Source: DAIRET01 sp036795455
GTDB lineage: Bacteria; Bacteroidota; Ignavibacteria; Ignavibacteriales; Ignavibacteriaceae
Length of the DNA: 24,137 nucleotides
Direction of reading: 5' to 3'
NCBI GenBank assembly: GCA_036795455.1
Contig: DAIRET010000023.1
Coordinates: forward strand, 1 to 24,137
Position numbers and translations under genes: made by a program. This document shows positions 1 to 7,621 of the stretch, piece by piece; position 1 is the stretch's first letter, and the number at the start of each line of letters is the position of its first letter. The notes under the pieces were generated by a model. The model was not told the DNA's origin and did not search any database. It saw nothing but the letters and a program-made list of their open reading frames with translations.

Positions 1-116
1 ATCTGATATGGTCTTTGTTCAAATTTTAAATTGTCGCTAATCCAATTTGGTATATCAACTTGTGCCAAAGCACGTTTAGCAAATGGATTATTGAATATGT
101 CGTGTAAAAATGCCAT
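1..116 (-). CDS. res: Type III restriction enzyme Res subunit, N-terminal fragment
   Basis: Only the first 38 codons are in the window; the gene continues past the left edge. It starts with ATG at 116-114 (minus strand). The visible peptide begins MAFLHDIFNNPF and ends with FEQRPYQ, which resembles the aromatic/Arg-Pro-Tyr-Gln entry motif in front of the helicase domain of DEAD/DEAH restriction subunits. The start ATG overlaps the stop of the preceding RhuM gene by one base (TAATG), so translation is probably coupled. In type III systems Res provides ATP-dependent translocation and cleavage and works only in complex with Mod. The assignment rests mainly on context (Mod upstream) plus the RPYQ motif. 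The helicase and nuclease motifs lie outside the window, so completeness cannot be judged. Confidence 0.72.
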   Translation of the reverse strand, partial: MAFLHDIFNNPFAKRALAQVDIPNWISDNLKFEQRPYQ

Positions 117-1138
117 TACTTTTCCTTTCTGCCTTTAGGTTTCAATGCTTTCAGTTTTTTGTTTGCTTGTTCTATGCTTGCAATAAACTGCTTCTCTACT
201 TCCGATAACTCAACTTCCGATTTGCTTTTGTAGGCTTCGTATTCCGTTACTGCTTTACGTTGGGCTATTTCTGCCGAAATTTTGCCTGCGTGTGTCAAAA
301 CATCCTGACGGCTCATTTTGATAAAACCGTCCAATACTTCAATCCATTCCTTCATGTACATTGGCTTACGCTGTATAGCGTTGATTTCCGCAATATCTAA
401 GTATGCCGAAACCAAACGATTTAATACTGCCAATTCTTCTTCAGTAAGGTAGTTTTTAGCAACACCAACTTCCTGTTTTGTGGGCTTCCTGCCTTTAAAA
501 GCTGTTAAGCCCATAAATGGTAGCTGAGCGTTGGCTCTTTTGAAAACAATTTCGGCTGCAGTGTGGCCGTGAGTAGCCCAATGCAATTTATTTTGAACTG
601 TTTGGAAAAATTGCTGAGTAATGCTTGCTCGCGGGTCATAGTCTAAACTTGTGGCGTATATTTCAAGTACTTTTCGATAAAATACTTTTTCTGATGAACG
701 AATATCCCGAATACGTTCAAGTAGCTCTTCAAAGTAGCCGCCGCCTTGCTTGAGCAAATCATCATTCATTGTGAAACCCTTAATCAAATACTCACGTAAA
801 CGCTCGGTTGCCCAAATGCGAAACTGCGTGCCGCGAAGCGATTTCACTCTGTATCCTACTGATATGATAACATCTAAATTGTAATACTTTACTCGGTAGT
901 TTTTACCGTCTGTGGCAGTTGTCAAGTATTCCTTGACAACTGAATTTTCTTCCAATTCTCCTTCGTCAAAGATATTCTTTATGTGAAGGCTTATGTTTTG
1001 TTTAGTGGTTTGAAACAACTCTACCATATCCGCTTGGGTAAGCCACACGGTTTCATTCTCCAAACGAACCTGAATTTTTAATTGCCCGTTATCGGACTGA
1101 TACAGCAATATTTCACTATTTGATTTTTCGGGCAACAT
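116..1138 (-). CDS. rhuM: RhuM-family (virulence RhuM) protein inside an R-M operon
   Basis: 340-residue protein of the RhuM family, named after a Salmonella pathogenicity-island gene; its biochemical function is not established. Residues about 30-62 (ending QTTKQNISLHIKNIF) look like a winged-helix or HTH DNA-binding segment. The stretch around residues 92-115 (SVGYRVKSLRGTQFRIWAT) is the family hallmark. The C-terminal third is helical and Lys/Glu-rich, ending in a basic KPKGRKEK tail. There is no signal peptide or membrane segment, so it should be cytoplasmic. The ATG lies one base after the mod stop (TAA-A-ATG) and its own stop overlaps the res start, so mod-rhuM-res is one transcription and probably one translation unit. 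This suggests a role tied to the restriction system, such as regulation, an accessory subunit or a toxin-like guard; that part is inference. Confidence 0.85.
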   Translation of the reverse strand: MLPEKSNSEILLYQSDNGQLKIQVRLENETVWLTQADMVELFQTTKQNISLHIKNIFDEGELEENSVVKEYLTTATDGKNYRVKYYNLDVIISVGYRVKSLRGTQFRIWATERLREYLIKGFTMNDDLLKQGGGYFEELLERIRDIRSSEKVFYRKVLEIYATSLDYDPRASITQQFFQTVQNKLHWATHGHTAAEIVFKRANAQLPFMGLTAFKGRKPTKQEVGVAKNYLTEEELAVLNRLVSAYLDIAEINAIQRKPMYMKEWIEVLDGFIKMSRQDVLTHAGKISAEIAQRKAVTEYEAYKSKSEVELSEVEKQFIASIEQANKKLKALKPKGRKEK

Positions 1139-1139
1139 T

Positions 1140-3140
1140 TTACTTCTTAATTTGGTAAAAATCTTTGGTTACTTTCTTTTCTTCTTCGGTACAGGCAAAG
1201 TCGGCATCATTGAGCGAAGAGAGATTTACATACAATTGGTTTTTGTCCAATAGTTCGCAAAGGTGTTGTTTCTGCTCAGCAAGGCTAAGGGCTTTAAATT
1301 CTTCCAAATGCTCGTCTTGCTTCTTAATGTCCACATTGTAATTCAAGAAACTTTTAACTTTCATCTGCTCCCAAATCTGCAACAATTCGCTAGCTGAGCT
1401 TGCCGAAGCTATCTGTTCAATGAAAGTTTGGTTGTATTTTTTTAGTTCGAGATATACAAATGAGCCACCGCCTTGCCAATTCGTTGCTTTTGAAATACCT
1501 GACTGTTCAGCATTGATAACATTTTTCAATCTTGTAACACTATCATTTTCATTGTAATCAAGCTGTTCAACTCCAATATATTGGCGTTTCATTTTGTGTG
1601 CGACTGCACAAGTTGTACCGCTACCTAAATGATAGTCCATAATTACATCATTATCCTCTGAACACAATTCAATAAGTCTGTTCAGTAGTTTTTCAGGTTT
1701 TTTCCCTTTTCTCAAAGTTACTCCACCTTCATTATGAATATCATTTGGTAAAACGTCATCCCAAATGTCAGATATTAACTCGCCAAATGCTTTTTCTCCT
1801 TCTACTTCAATTAACCTACTTTCCATAAAAAGCAAAACCTTGCCTCTGTATATGTAATAATTTGATTTATCTTCTCTATCTAAAACATAGGTTTTTGTGG
1901 AATCATTTTTCGATTTCGCTTTCAATTTTCTGGCTGCATCACTTATACTTTTATCATCCAAATACGCAAACTGAATAACTTTATCACTATTTTCAAAAAC
2001 AAACGCCTTTAATTTTATTTCAAACTCTTCTTTTAATTCTTTTTTTAAATCTGACTTTTTCAAGGACAAACTTTCAGCAAACGCTTCTAAAACAGTTGTA
2101 TATTTCCAATTAGAAGCATCTTCATTTCTATTTAAAATAAAGTTGTTGTATCGCTTATCCCATTCCTTTTCTCTAAATGTTTTATTTGGTTTCCATTTTG
2201 TTGAGTTCTTAGCATAAAGAATGACATACTCACTCACATTGACTACACCTGGATTTATTACTTTCGCTCCTGAAACTGAGCTTCTTTTTGTGGTTATAAT
2301 ATTCTTCTTATTTACCGACCCAAAAACTTCATCCATTAAAATTAATATTCTTCCAATTTCATTTTGGTCTATAGAAATTGCAATTGAACCATCTTCAGTT
2401 AAAAGTTGTTTTGCAACATCTAATCTATTCTTCATAAAAGTTAACCAAGTTGACTGGTTAAAGCTGTCATTGTATTGAAAACTATCATTACCTGTATTGT
2501 AAGGCGGATCTATATAAATTAACTTTACTTTTCCTGCAAATTCTTCTTTCAGCGTATGCAAGGCTAAAAGGTTATTACCTTTTATTATAAGGTTGTCGGT
2601 TATAGTGCCGTTCTCGTTTCGTTTAAATTGGTCAAGTGGTTTTTCTCCGTCTTTGTCAATGCGTTTAGCATTGGTTAAAACTTTGGGTTCTAAAAGTTGG
2701 GTAATTTCGTCTTGTGCTAAAATTTCATTGAAGAATATTTCTTCTCTTTTGTCTTCTTCACGGCTTTGTCCGCCCTCCAAAATGCAGTCTTTAAATGGCC
2801 ACACCAAAGCAACTTCGTTACGCTGTTTGAGGTATTTGCCGTCAATGGTAAGTCCAACTTTGTTTTTGTATTTGGTGTAGCTGTCATTCAGATAGTTTTT
2901 CTGTTCCAAAAACTGTACAAACAAGTTTTGGTTAAAAATGGTTACTGTCTCACCCTTCGACAGGCTCAGGGTTCGGAAGAATTTTTCTTTTAAAGTAGGT
3001 TCTTTGAGCAACAGTCCAATTAATTCTTCGTCAAAATTCTGTGCCTTGTTCAGCACCACCCATTTTTTTAATTCTCCGTTGTCTGTTACGAAGTTGGGTT
3101 CTTTCTTGAGCTGCTGTTCTAAAGTTGCATATAATTTCAT
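1140..3140 (-). CDS. mod: Type III restriction-modification DNA methyltransferase (Mod)
   Basis: 666-residue N6-adenine DNA methyltransferase of the beta class. The catalytic DPPY motif (residues 211-214, within YIDPPYNTGNDS) comes first. The S-adenosylmethionine-binding motif follows near residue 505 (DYHLGSGTTCAV), where HLGSG replaces the usual F-G-G pattern. The roughly 250 residues between them should hold the target-recognition domain. Length and motif order fit type III Mod proteins, which methylate one strand of an asymmetric site and guide Res. The first 180 residues are a non-catalytic N-terminal domain. The gene starts at ATG 3140 behind a run of A residues, without a Shine-Dalgarno site. 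Two 21-bp palindromic repeats are inserted in frame: one encodes LSLSKG at residues 58-63, the other ASASSA around 577-583. It is the first gene of the mod-rhuM-res operon. The target sequence cannot be predicted. Confidence 0.93.
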   Translation of the reverse strand: MKLYATLEQQLKKEPNFVTDNGELKKWVVLNKAQNFDEELIGLLLKEPTLKEKFFRTLSLSKGETVTIFNQNLFVQFLEQKNYLNDSYTKYKNKVGLTIDGKYLKQRNEVALVWPFKDCILEGGQSREEDKREEIFFNEILAQDEITQLLEPKVLTNAKRIDKDGEKPLDQFKRNENGTITDNLIIKGNNLLALHTLKEEFAGKVKLIYIDPPYNTGNDSFQYNDSFNQSTWLTFMKNRLDVAKQLLTEDGSIAISIDQNEIGRILILMDEVFGSVNKKNIITTKRSSVSGAKVINPGVVNVSEYVILYAKNSTKWKPNKTFREKEWDKRYNNFILNRNEDASNWKYTTVLEAFAESLSLKKSDLKKELKEEFEIKLKAFVFENSDKVIQFAYLDDKSISDAARKLKAKSKNDSTKTYVLDREDKSNYYIYRGKVLLFMESRLIEVEGEKAFGELISDIWDDVLPNDIHNEGGVTLRKGKKPEKLLNRLIELCSEDNDVIMDYHLGSGTTCAVAHKMKRQYIGVEQLDYNENDSVTRLKNVINAEQSGISKATNWQGGGSFVYLELKKYNQTFIEQIASASSASELLQIWEQMKVKSFLNYNVDIKKQDEHLEEFKALSLAEQKQHLCELLDKNQLYVNLSSLNDADFACTEEEKKVTKDFYQIKK
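1391..1411. repeat. REP-like palindromic repeat inside mod, copy 1
   Basis: A 21-bp imperfect palindrome with 5-bp arms TAGCT/AGCTA around the core TGAGCTTGCCGAA (plus strand). It shares the core TTCGRCARGCTCA with the copy at 2952-2972 while the arms differ but stay self-complementary. It is read in frame in mod as A-S-A-S-S-A (residues about 577-583). From memory, short elements with this core are dispersed in many Bacteroidota and some other genomes, often inside coding regions. Confidence 0.7.
2952..2972. repeat. REP-like palindromic repeat inside mod, copy 2
   Basis: A 21-bp imperfect palindrome with 5-bp arms ACCCT/AGGGT around the core TTCGACAGGCTCA (plus strand), in the opposite orientation to the copy at 1391-1411. 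In the mod frame it encodes L-S-L-S-K-G, a peptide signature seen when this repeat family sits in genes. It falls in the non-catalytic N-terminal domain, so the enzyme may tolerate it. Confidence 0.8.
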
Positions 3141-3163
3141 TTTTTTTCTAATTATTTAATTGT

Positions 3164-3194
3164 CAAACTTAATTTTCATGTCGGCAATTGCCAA
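3164..3194 (-). promoter_or_regulatory. Candidate Bacteroidota-type promoter of mod-rhuM-res
   Basis: On the minus strand, TAAGTTTG (3171-3164) matches the Bacteroidota -7 element TAnnTTTG, and TTG (3194-3192) sits 20 bases upstream as a possible -33 element. The predicted start of transcription, near 3157, would give a short A-rich leader before the mod ATG at 3140. Motif match only; no expression evidence. Confidence 0.4.
3183..3192. promoter_or_regulatory. 10-bp perfect palindrome in the mod promoter spacer
   Basis: GGCAATTGCC is fully self-complementary and lies between the candidate -33 and -7 elements of the mod operon. That is the position of a repressor operator. Whether a protein, possibly RhuM, binds it is unknown, and a chance palindrome of this length is possible. 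Confidence 0.3.
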
Positions 3195-3532
3195 GTTTAC
3201 GCTATGAGCGGTTTGTGTTTATTTACTATGCTTATAATATTCTTTATAACACATTGAGTATACACAGTTTTAATTTAAGTAATTAACAGAAATACTTTCG
3301 TTGCTCATCTAAAATTAAGTAATTTCTATTATACAACAAAAAGCCCACCATTAAACGCCGGTTATTACTGTAAGAAAAACTAAGCTGCTGATTCCCTATT
3401 AACTATCACCGGAAATAATTTTATAGCGAGACGCTAGAGGCAAGAGGTGAGAAGGAGGAATGGGACGCTGATGTTATGAGCTTGAAGCGGGAATTATAAC
3501 AAATCCATGTGCTAATCAAGCCTTGCGGAAGG
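3195..3532. other. Non-coding junction between the R-M operon and the chromosomal run
   Basis: No convincing coding sequence on either strand. It holds an AT-rich part (3195-3340), a small inverted repeat TAGCG/CGCTA (3424-3436, 3-base loop) and a purine-rich low-complexity tract (about 3436-3467). No tRNA, attachment-site repeat, integrase or transposase remnant is recognisable. The change in character here marks a plausible right boundary of an acquired R-M island. Confidence 0.5.
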
Positions 3533-4186
3533 TTACACAGCACTTGTAAAAAATTCTTCACCGTTATCTTTTGTGTGAATCAACAATAATCCGGCCCGTA
3601 CCATATTAACTAATGAACGGGAAGCCCGCCTGTGCGATATATTTGCCGCTTGGCATAGTTCGTTTACGGAAAGCGTCTCTTTTTTTGTAAGCAAATCGAA
3701 CGCAAGTTTTTCCACATTCCCCAATGAATACTTTTTAAGTAAAGATGAATCGGTATTGGCTTTTAATATCCGTATCATTTCTTTACTTGCAAGCATACTC
3801 TTATCGTTAACACGTATATAAACTTGTGCAGTAACGATGTCGAATTTTTCATAATCTTGAATTCTGTGCGGTTTGGAATTGGATTCGGGAATCGAAGCAA
3901 GAACAATATCTTTTCCGTAAAGTTCTAATGTAGTAATTGTTATATTTACCGGCGGCTCGCAATAGTTTAATGCCGCTTCGGTAACGAGTTCCGTTTCAGC
4001 TTTTTCACTTTCAACACCGACAACATTTTTATTATCGTCAATTCCCATCAATAAAAATCCCCCTTTTGTGTTTGCGAGAGCTATTATCTCCTTTGCGATT
4101 TTATCGTGCGAAGAAAACTTCAATTTAAATTCGCATTTAAGATTTTCTCCATCCTCGATTAGCTTTAGTAATTCCTTCTTTTTCAT
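3533..4186 (-). CDS. Schlafen/AlbA_2-domain putative DNA- or RNA-binding regulator
   Basis: 217 residues. The N-terminal part (about 1-130) matches the AlbA_2/Schlafen fold: an early E-x-K segment (LKCEFKLKF), the core ALANTKGGFLLMGIDD near residues 37-52, and a later PHRIQDYEKFDIVTAQVYIR strand region. The C-terminal 65 residues (from about 150) look like a winged helix, with SVNELCQAANISHRRASRSL as the likely recognition part. Such proteins are usually annotated as putative transcriptional regulators or ATP-binding proteins; the substrate is unknown. The ATG overlaps the mtgA stop by four bases (ATGA), so the two are translationally coupled. It is the last gene of the secA-P-II-lipoprotein-mtgA run, and its link to cell-wall synthesis is only positional. 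Confidence 0.75.
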   Translation of the reverse strand: MKKKELLKLIEDGENLKCEFKLKFSSHDKIAKEIIALANTKGGFLLMGIDDNKNVVGVESEKAETELVTEAALNYCEPPVNITITTLELYGKDIVLASIPESNSKPHRIQDYEKFDIVTAQVYIRVNDKSMLASKEMIRILKANTDSSLLKKYSLGNVEKLAFDLLTKKETLSVNELCQAANISHRRASRSLVNMVRAGLLLIHTKDNGEEFFTSAV

Positions 4187-4929
4187 TTTACAGGGAAAAG
4201 AATAATATCATTTAACCGGCTTCTGACAATTCCGGCTCTTCTTAAAACATAACGTGAATTTTCATTCGGTTTATGTACAAGCGGGGAGGGGATTACCGCC
4301 GCAAGTCTACTCGCTTCGTTAAGGTTTAATTCGGAAGGTTTTTTGTTGAAATATACATCGGCAGCTTTTCCTATTCCGAAAATACCATCACCCCATTCGA
4401 TAATATTCACATAGTTTTCGAGTATCGCTTTTTTAGAAATCTCTTTTTCTATTCTGAATGTTGTAATTAATTCTTTCCCTTTTCTTATTATGCTTTTGTC
4501 GGTTGTATAAAAAAGATTCTTAGCAAGCTGCATCGTTATTGTGCTTCCACCCCTTGCGCTTCTTTTCCTTCTAACATTAGTTCGTATCGAAGTTTTCAAT
4601 TCCTTCCAGTCAATCCCCTTATGAGTAAAAAAACTTCCGTCTTCTATAGAGATTATTCCTTTTAATACTTTTGGACTGATATCGTCAATACCGTACCATG
4701 ATTGCGAAGGGTAGAAGAGTAAATAGTTTTCAAACCCCCTTTGCTCCATAAGCGATGAGATTCTTACCCGGTTGTATTCAAGCAGCGGAATATTGAAAGA
4801 GGGGAGGCTAAGATATAAAACAGTAATGAAATATAGCAGGATAACCCTGAATTTACGTCTCAAAACAACATGAATGTATTTATCAAGAAGGAAACCGAGT
4901 TCGTTCTGATATTGATTCGGGGTTACCAT
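4183..4929 (-). CDS. mtgA: Monofunctional biosynthetic peptidoglycan transglycosylase
   Basis: 248 residues; polymerises lipid II into glycan strands on the periplasmic side of the inner membrane. One N-terminal membrane anchor (about residues 28-46) is followed by a family 51 glycosyltransferase domain. Visible motifs are IEDGSFFTHKG with catalytic Glu96, RGGSTITMQLAKN (about 126-138), and IIEWGDGIFGIGKAA further on. There is no transpeptidase domain, which separates it from class A penicillin-binding proteins; length fits MtgA. It lies 21 bases downstream of the TPR lipoprotein gene and overlaps the AlbA_2 gene by 4 bases. The Shine-Dalgarno match is weak and distant, so it may depend on upstream translation. 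Confidence 0.93.
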   Translation of the reverse strand: MVTPNQYQNELGFLLDKYIHVVLRRKFRVILLYFITVLYLSLPSFNIPLLEYNRVRISSLMEQRGFENYLLFYPSQSWYGIDDISPKVLKGIISIEDGSFFTHKGIDWKELKTSIRTNVRRKRSARGGSTITMQLAKNLFYTTDKSIIRKGKELITTFRIEKEISKKAILENYVNIIEWGDGIFGIGKAADVYFNKKPSELNLNEASRLAAVIPSPLVHKPNENSRYVLRRAGIVRSRLNDIILFPVK

Positions 4930-4950
4930 CTTAATAACAAAAAGTCCTTC

Positions 4951-7260
4951 TCAGGAAAACCGTGAATAGAAATTTCTACTCTGTAAATAATACTGCCTGG
5001 AATCGATTCTACTTTTATTTTGTAGAAAAACTTTACTTACATCTTTCCCTTCGGCTTCTTCCTCTTTTTCTTTTTCGGGGTTTGCTTCTTCAAAAACCGG
5101 TTCTTCAACCTCTTTCTTCTCTTCAAATGATTGAACGTTGTTTAACGAATCCACATTGCCATTAATCAAGAGAGAATCTTCGTGATCCTTTCTTTTCAGC
5201 GAATCAAGCATCGATGCTTTTTTCAGTGAATCTTCCTGCAGTTTCAAACGCAGTTCCTCTTCCACTTTACGGATGGAATCCTGTATCATTGCTTCGATTC
5301 TTTGTTTTTCCTGCTTATAGAAATTGATTTTCGGGGCAATTTTAGAAGCATGTTCCGACTTCGGGTAGTGAATCAGTAACGTATCATACACAGAAGCCGC
5401 CGAATCATACAGTTGAAGTTTTTCTTCCAACACAAACCCGGCAGCATGAAGTGATTTGGGTGCATATTTTGATTCAGGGAAATCAATATAAATATCGTAG
5501 AACTTCTTTACCGAGGCATTAAAACTTTTTTCATTAAGAAGATTTTCTGCTTCAAGATACACAAGTTTTGCAGGCTCTTTATCGAATTCGAATAATGGCT
5601 TATTTATAATTGCTGCCGTTGCGTTTACAATCTTATCATCCTGGAAATTTTCATAAATAAAGTTGAAAATGCTGTCTGCTTTCTCTTTGTTGTCTATTGC
5701 AAGGTAATAGTTACCGAGAGCGAAAAGAACCTGCGGAAACAAAGGGGATTCGGAATAATTCTCCGCAAGATCGTTATAATAAAAATAACTTGAATCAAGC
5801 TGTTCCATTTCTGTAAAGAAAAGGTTTGCAAGTTCAAACTTGGTTTTACCTATTAAAGTACGTAACGTATCACCTTCCATAACGGGTCTTACAGGCGGTG
5901 GTGCAATTGCCTGTGGAGATGAAGATGGTGTTGGTGCGGTTCTACCTGGTGTTGGGGATGTAGAGAAGTCCCTCTCCCTTCCTCTGGCAGCAACACCTTC
6001 TGGTTGAACGTTGGTTTCGTTAATCTCTTCTTCCGTTTTTTTCTCGGCATAGTAGTTTATCGAATCTTTTTCAAATTCTTCCGGGTTTAATACATAAAAA
6101 AGCTGTTTGTTATATGTATTAAGTGATGTGTTTAATGTTTTATATTTATTAAACAGAGGTTGTTTTTCTCTTATTTTAGGTAGATACTCCGGTGTTGCCG
6201 ACGAAGTGTACGCTTTCTGATAATAAACGAAAGCACTATCGAAATTCAAAAGATGCTTTTCATAAATCTCTCCGATTTCATACCTGGCTACACCTGCTTG
6301 AACTGTTGAACCGTATGCGGTATCTACTATTGCAAGTTCTTCTATAGCTCTTTTGTAGTTCCCGAGCGCACGGTAGGTAATACCGATCTCAAGGTCAATT
6401 AAATTAAAAGAAAGAGAGTTTTTATCTTCAGAACGTAACTCTTTAAATATGTTCATTGCTTCATCAAGTTGTCCGAGAATACGCAGCATTTTTCCGTACT
6501 TTACTTTAGCAAAAAGTTCGGTATCGTAAGACGGCGAATGATCCAGAACCGCCAAATATGCCGATGCTGCATTTTCATACTCATGCAGTAGATAGTAGGT
6601 TTCGCCGAGTTGATAAAGTGTAAAAGCGTTTACTTCGCCGTCGTTTGAAAATTTTACAAGTTCTTCGCCGTAAGCAATAGCGTTGTCATAGTCTTCTATG
6701 TGAATATAATACTTAATCTGCTCAATATATGCAGCAATTATAAAACCATCTTCCCCCTCTTCTTCGGCTGTTTTTTTAACAGATTCAAGTTGGTTCAACA
6801 TTAAAGTATAATCGCGCATTTGCAGGTTTGTACGTGCAACCCACAATTTTGTTTCCAGTGCAAGGTTGCTTTCTGGGAACTGTGAAAGCAATTCCTCGAA
6901 TTTTCTTAATGCTTTGGGATAATTTTTCTGGAAATAGAAACATTTACCTATAATAAACAATGCATCATCAACAAATGAGCTTTCAGTGTTGAACTGGAGT
7001 ATCTTTGAACACTTTTCAATAACTTTATTTAGCTGTTGAATATCGTTGCCTGCAACATTAGGTTCAATGAATGCAAACGGGTCTTTTTTCTCAGCAAGAA
7101 TAGATTCTTCGGTTTGCATGTATAAATCCGAAGTGTTGTAATAAAGGTTGAAGTAAGTAGTAAAATTATACCAGACCGAACAACCCGAAACATTAAAGAG
7201 AGCAAATAATAGAGTTGTAACAAGTAAAAACTTCTCTAATTTCTTAACCAGTTTTTTCAT
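4951..7260 (-). CDS. Large TPR-repeat lipoprotein (PorW/SprE-like architecture)
   Basis: 769 residues. A signal peptide with lipobox V-S-G-C puts the lipidated Cys at residue 27, so the mature protein is membrane-anchored, probably in the outer membrane. Many tetratricopeptide-type helices follow, for example FQKNYPKALRKFEELLSQF and HEYENAASAYLAVLDHSP, up to about residue 400. A Pro/Ser/Thr-rich linker (about 425-455) leads to a second TPR block (about 470-640) and a Glu/Lys-rich coiled-coil tail. The post-Cys sequence (YNFTTYFNLYYNTS) and layout recall the PorW/SprE lipoproteins linked to type IX secretion in Bacteroidota; that is resemblance only, and no other T9SS gene is in view. A YfiO/BamD-like or generic scaffold role is an alternative. 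Good Shine-Dalgarno AAGGA before the ATG; 13 bases after the P-II gene. Confidence 0.8.
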   Translation of the reverse strand: MKKLVKKLEKFLLVTTLLFALFNVSGCSVWYNFTTYFNLYYNTSDLYMQTEESILAEKKDPFAFIEPNVAGNDIQQLNKVIEKCSKILQFNTESSFVDDALFIIGKCFYFQKNYPKALRKFEELLSQFPESNLALETKLWVARTNLQMRDYTLMLNQLESVKKTAEEEGEDGFIIAAYIEQIKYYIHIEDYDNAIAYGEELVKFSNDGEVNAFTLYQLGETYYLLHEYENAASAYLAVLDHSPSYDTELFAKVKYGKMLRILGQLDEAMNIFKELRSEDKNSLSFNLIDLEIGITYRALGNYKRAIEELAIVDTAYGSTVQAGVARYEIGEIYEKHLLNFDSAFVYYQKAYTSSATPEYLPKIREKQPLFNKYKTLNTSLNTYNKQLFYVLNPEEFEKDSINYYAEKKTEEEINETNVQPEGVAARGRERDFSTSPTPGRTAPTPSSSPQAIAPPPVRPVMEGDTLRTLIGKTKFELANLFFTEMEQLDSSYFYYNDLAENYSESPLFPQVLFALGNYYLAIDNKEKADSIFNFIYENFQDDKIVNATAAIINKPLFEFDKEPAKLVYLEAENLLNEKSFNASVKKFYDIYIDFPESKYAPKSLHAAGFVLEEKLQLYDSAASVYDTLLIHYPKSEHASKIAPKINFYKQEKQRIEAMIQDSIRKVEEELRLKLQEDSLKKASMLDSLKRKDHEDSLLINGNVDSLNNVQSFEEKKEVEEPVFEEANPEKEKEEEAEGKDVSKVFLQNKSRIDSRQYYLQSRNFYSRFS

Positions 7261-7273
7261 TCCAATTCCTTAA

Positions 7274-7612
7274 TTAAAGTGCATCCTGCCCGGATTCTTC
7301 CGTTCTAATTCTGATAACATCCTGAACATCGTAAATAAAAATTTTCCCGTCGCCTACTTGTCCCGTTTTAGCAGTTTTTAAGATAGCATCAACAGCCTTT
7401 TCCAAACGCTCCGATTCTACAACTACTTCAATTTTAATTTTAGGGACGAATTCGATTCTGTACTCGCTGCCGCGGTAAGTTTCTTTATGTCCTTTTTGCC
7501 TGCCATAACCACGGACTTCGGTTATAGTCAATCCTTTTATCCCTTCCTCAATTAATGCTTCTTTTACTTCATCAAGTTTGAAAGGACGAATAATAGCTTC
7601 AATCTTCTTCAT
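7274..7612 (-). CDS. glnB: Nitrogen regulatory protein P-II (GlnB/GlnK family)
   Basis: 112 residues, the canonical length. It is a trimeric cytoplasmic sensor of 2-oxoglutarate, ATP and ADP that controls nitrogen assimilation targets by binding them. The T-loop (about 37-55, YGRQKGHKETYRGSEY) keeps Tyr51, the uridylylation site in proteobacterial GlnB. The B-loop follows near residue 82 (KTAKTGQVGDGKIF), including GDGKIF. No ammonium transporter, glutamine synthetase or uridylyltransferase gene is in the window, so GlnB and GlnK cannot be told apart and the symbol is provisional. It starts 9 bases after secA stops, with AAAGG as ribosome site. Sitting between secA and an envelope lipoprotein is unusual for P-II. 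Confidence 0.93.
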   Translation of the reverse strand: MKKIEAIIRPFKLDEVKEALIEEGIKGLTITEVRGYGRQKGHKETYRGSEYRIEFVPKIKIEVVVESERLEKAVDAILKTAKTGQVGDGKIFIYDVQDVIRIRTEESGQDAL

Positions 7613-7621
7613 AAAGAACCT

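Noticed and set aside
3141..3148. A-run before the mod ATG as a phase-variation tract
   Set aside because: It lies outside the coding frame and is only seven to eight bases, so slippage would not switch the frame; better explained as an A-rich leader.
2221..3159. Several plus-strand frames opposite mod
   Set aside because: They are antisense to a gene with clear methyltransferase motifs; one merely reads the palindromic repeat as FDRLRVR.
3424..3436. TAGCG/CGCTA hairpin as a terminator for the AlbA_2 gene
   Set aside because: Five-bp stem with no T-run on the minus strand; too weak.
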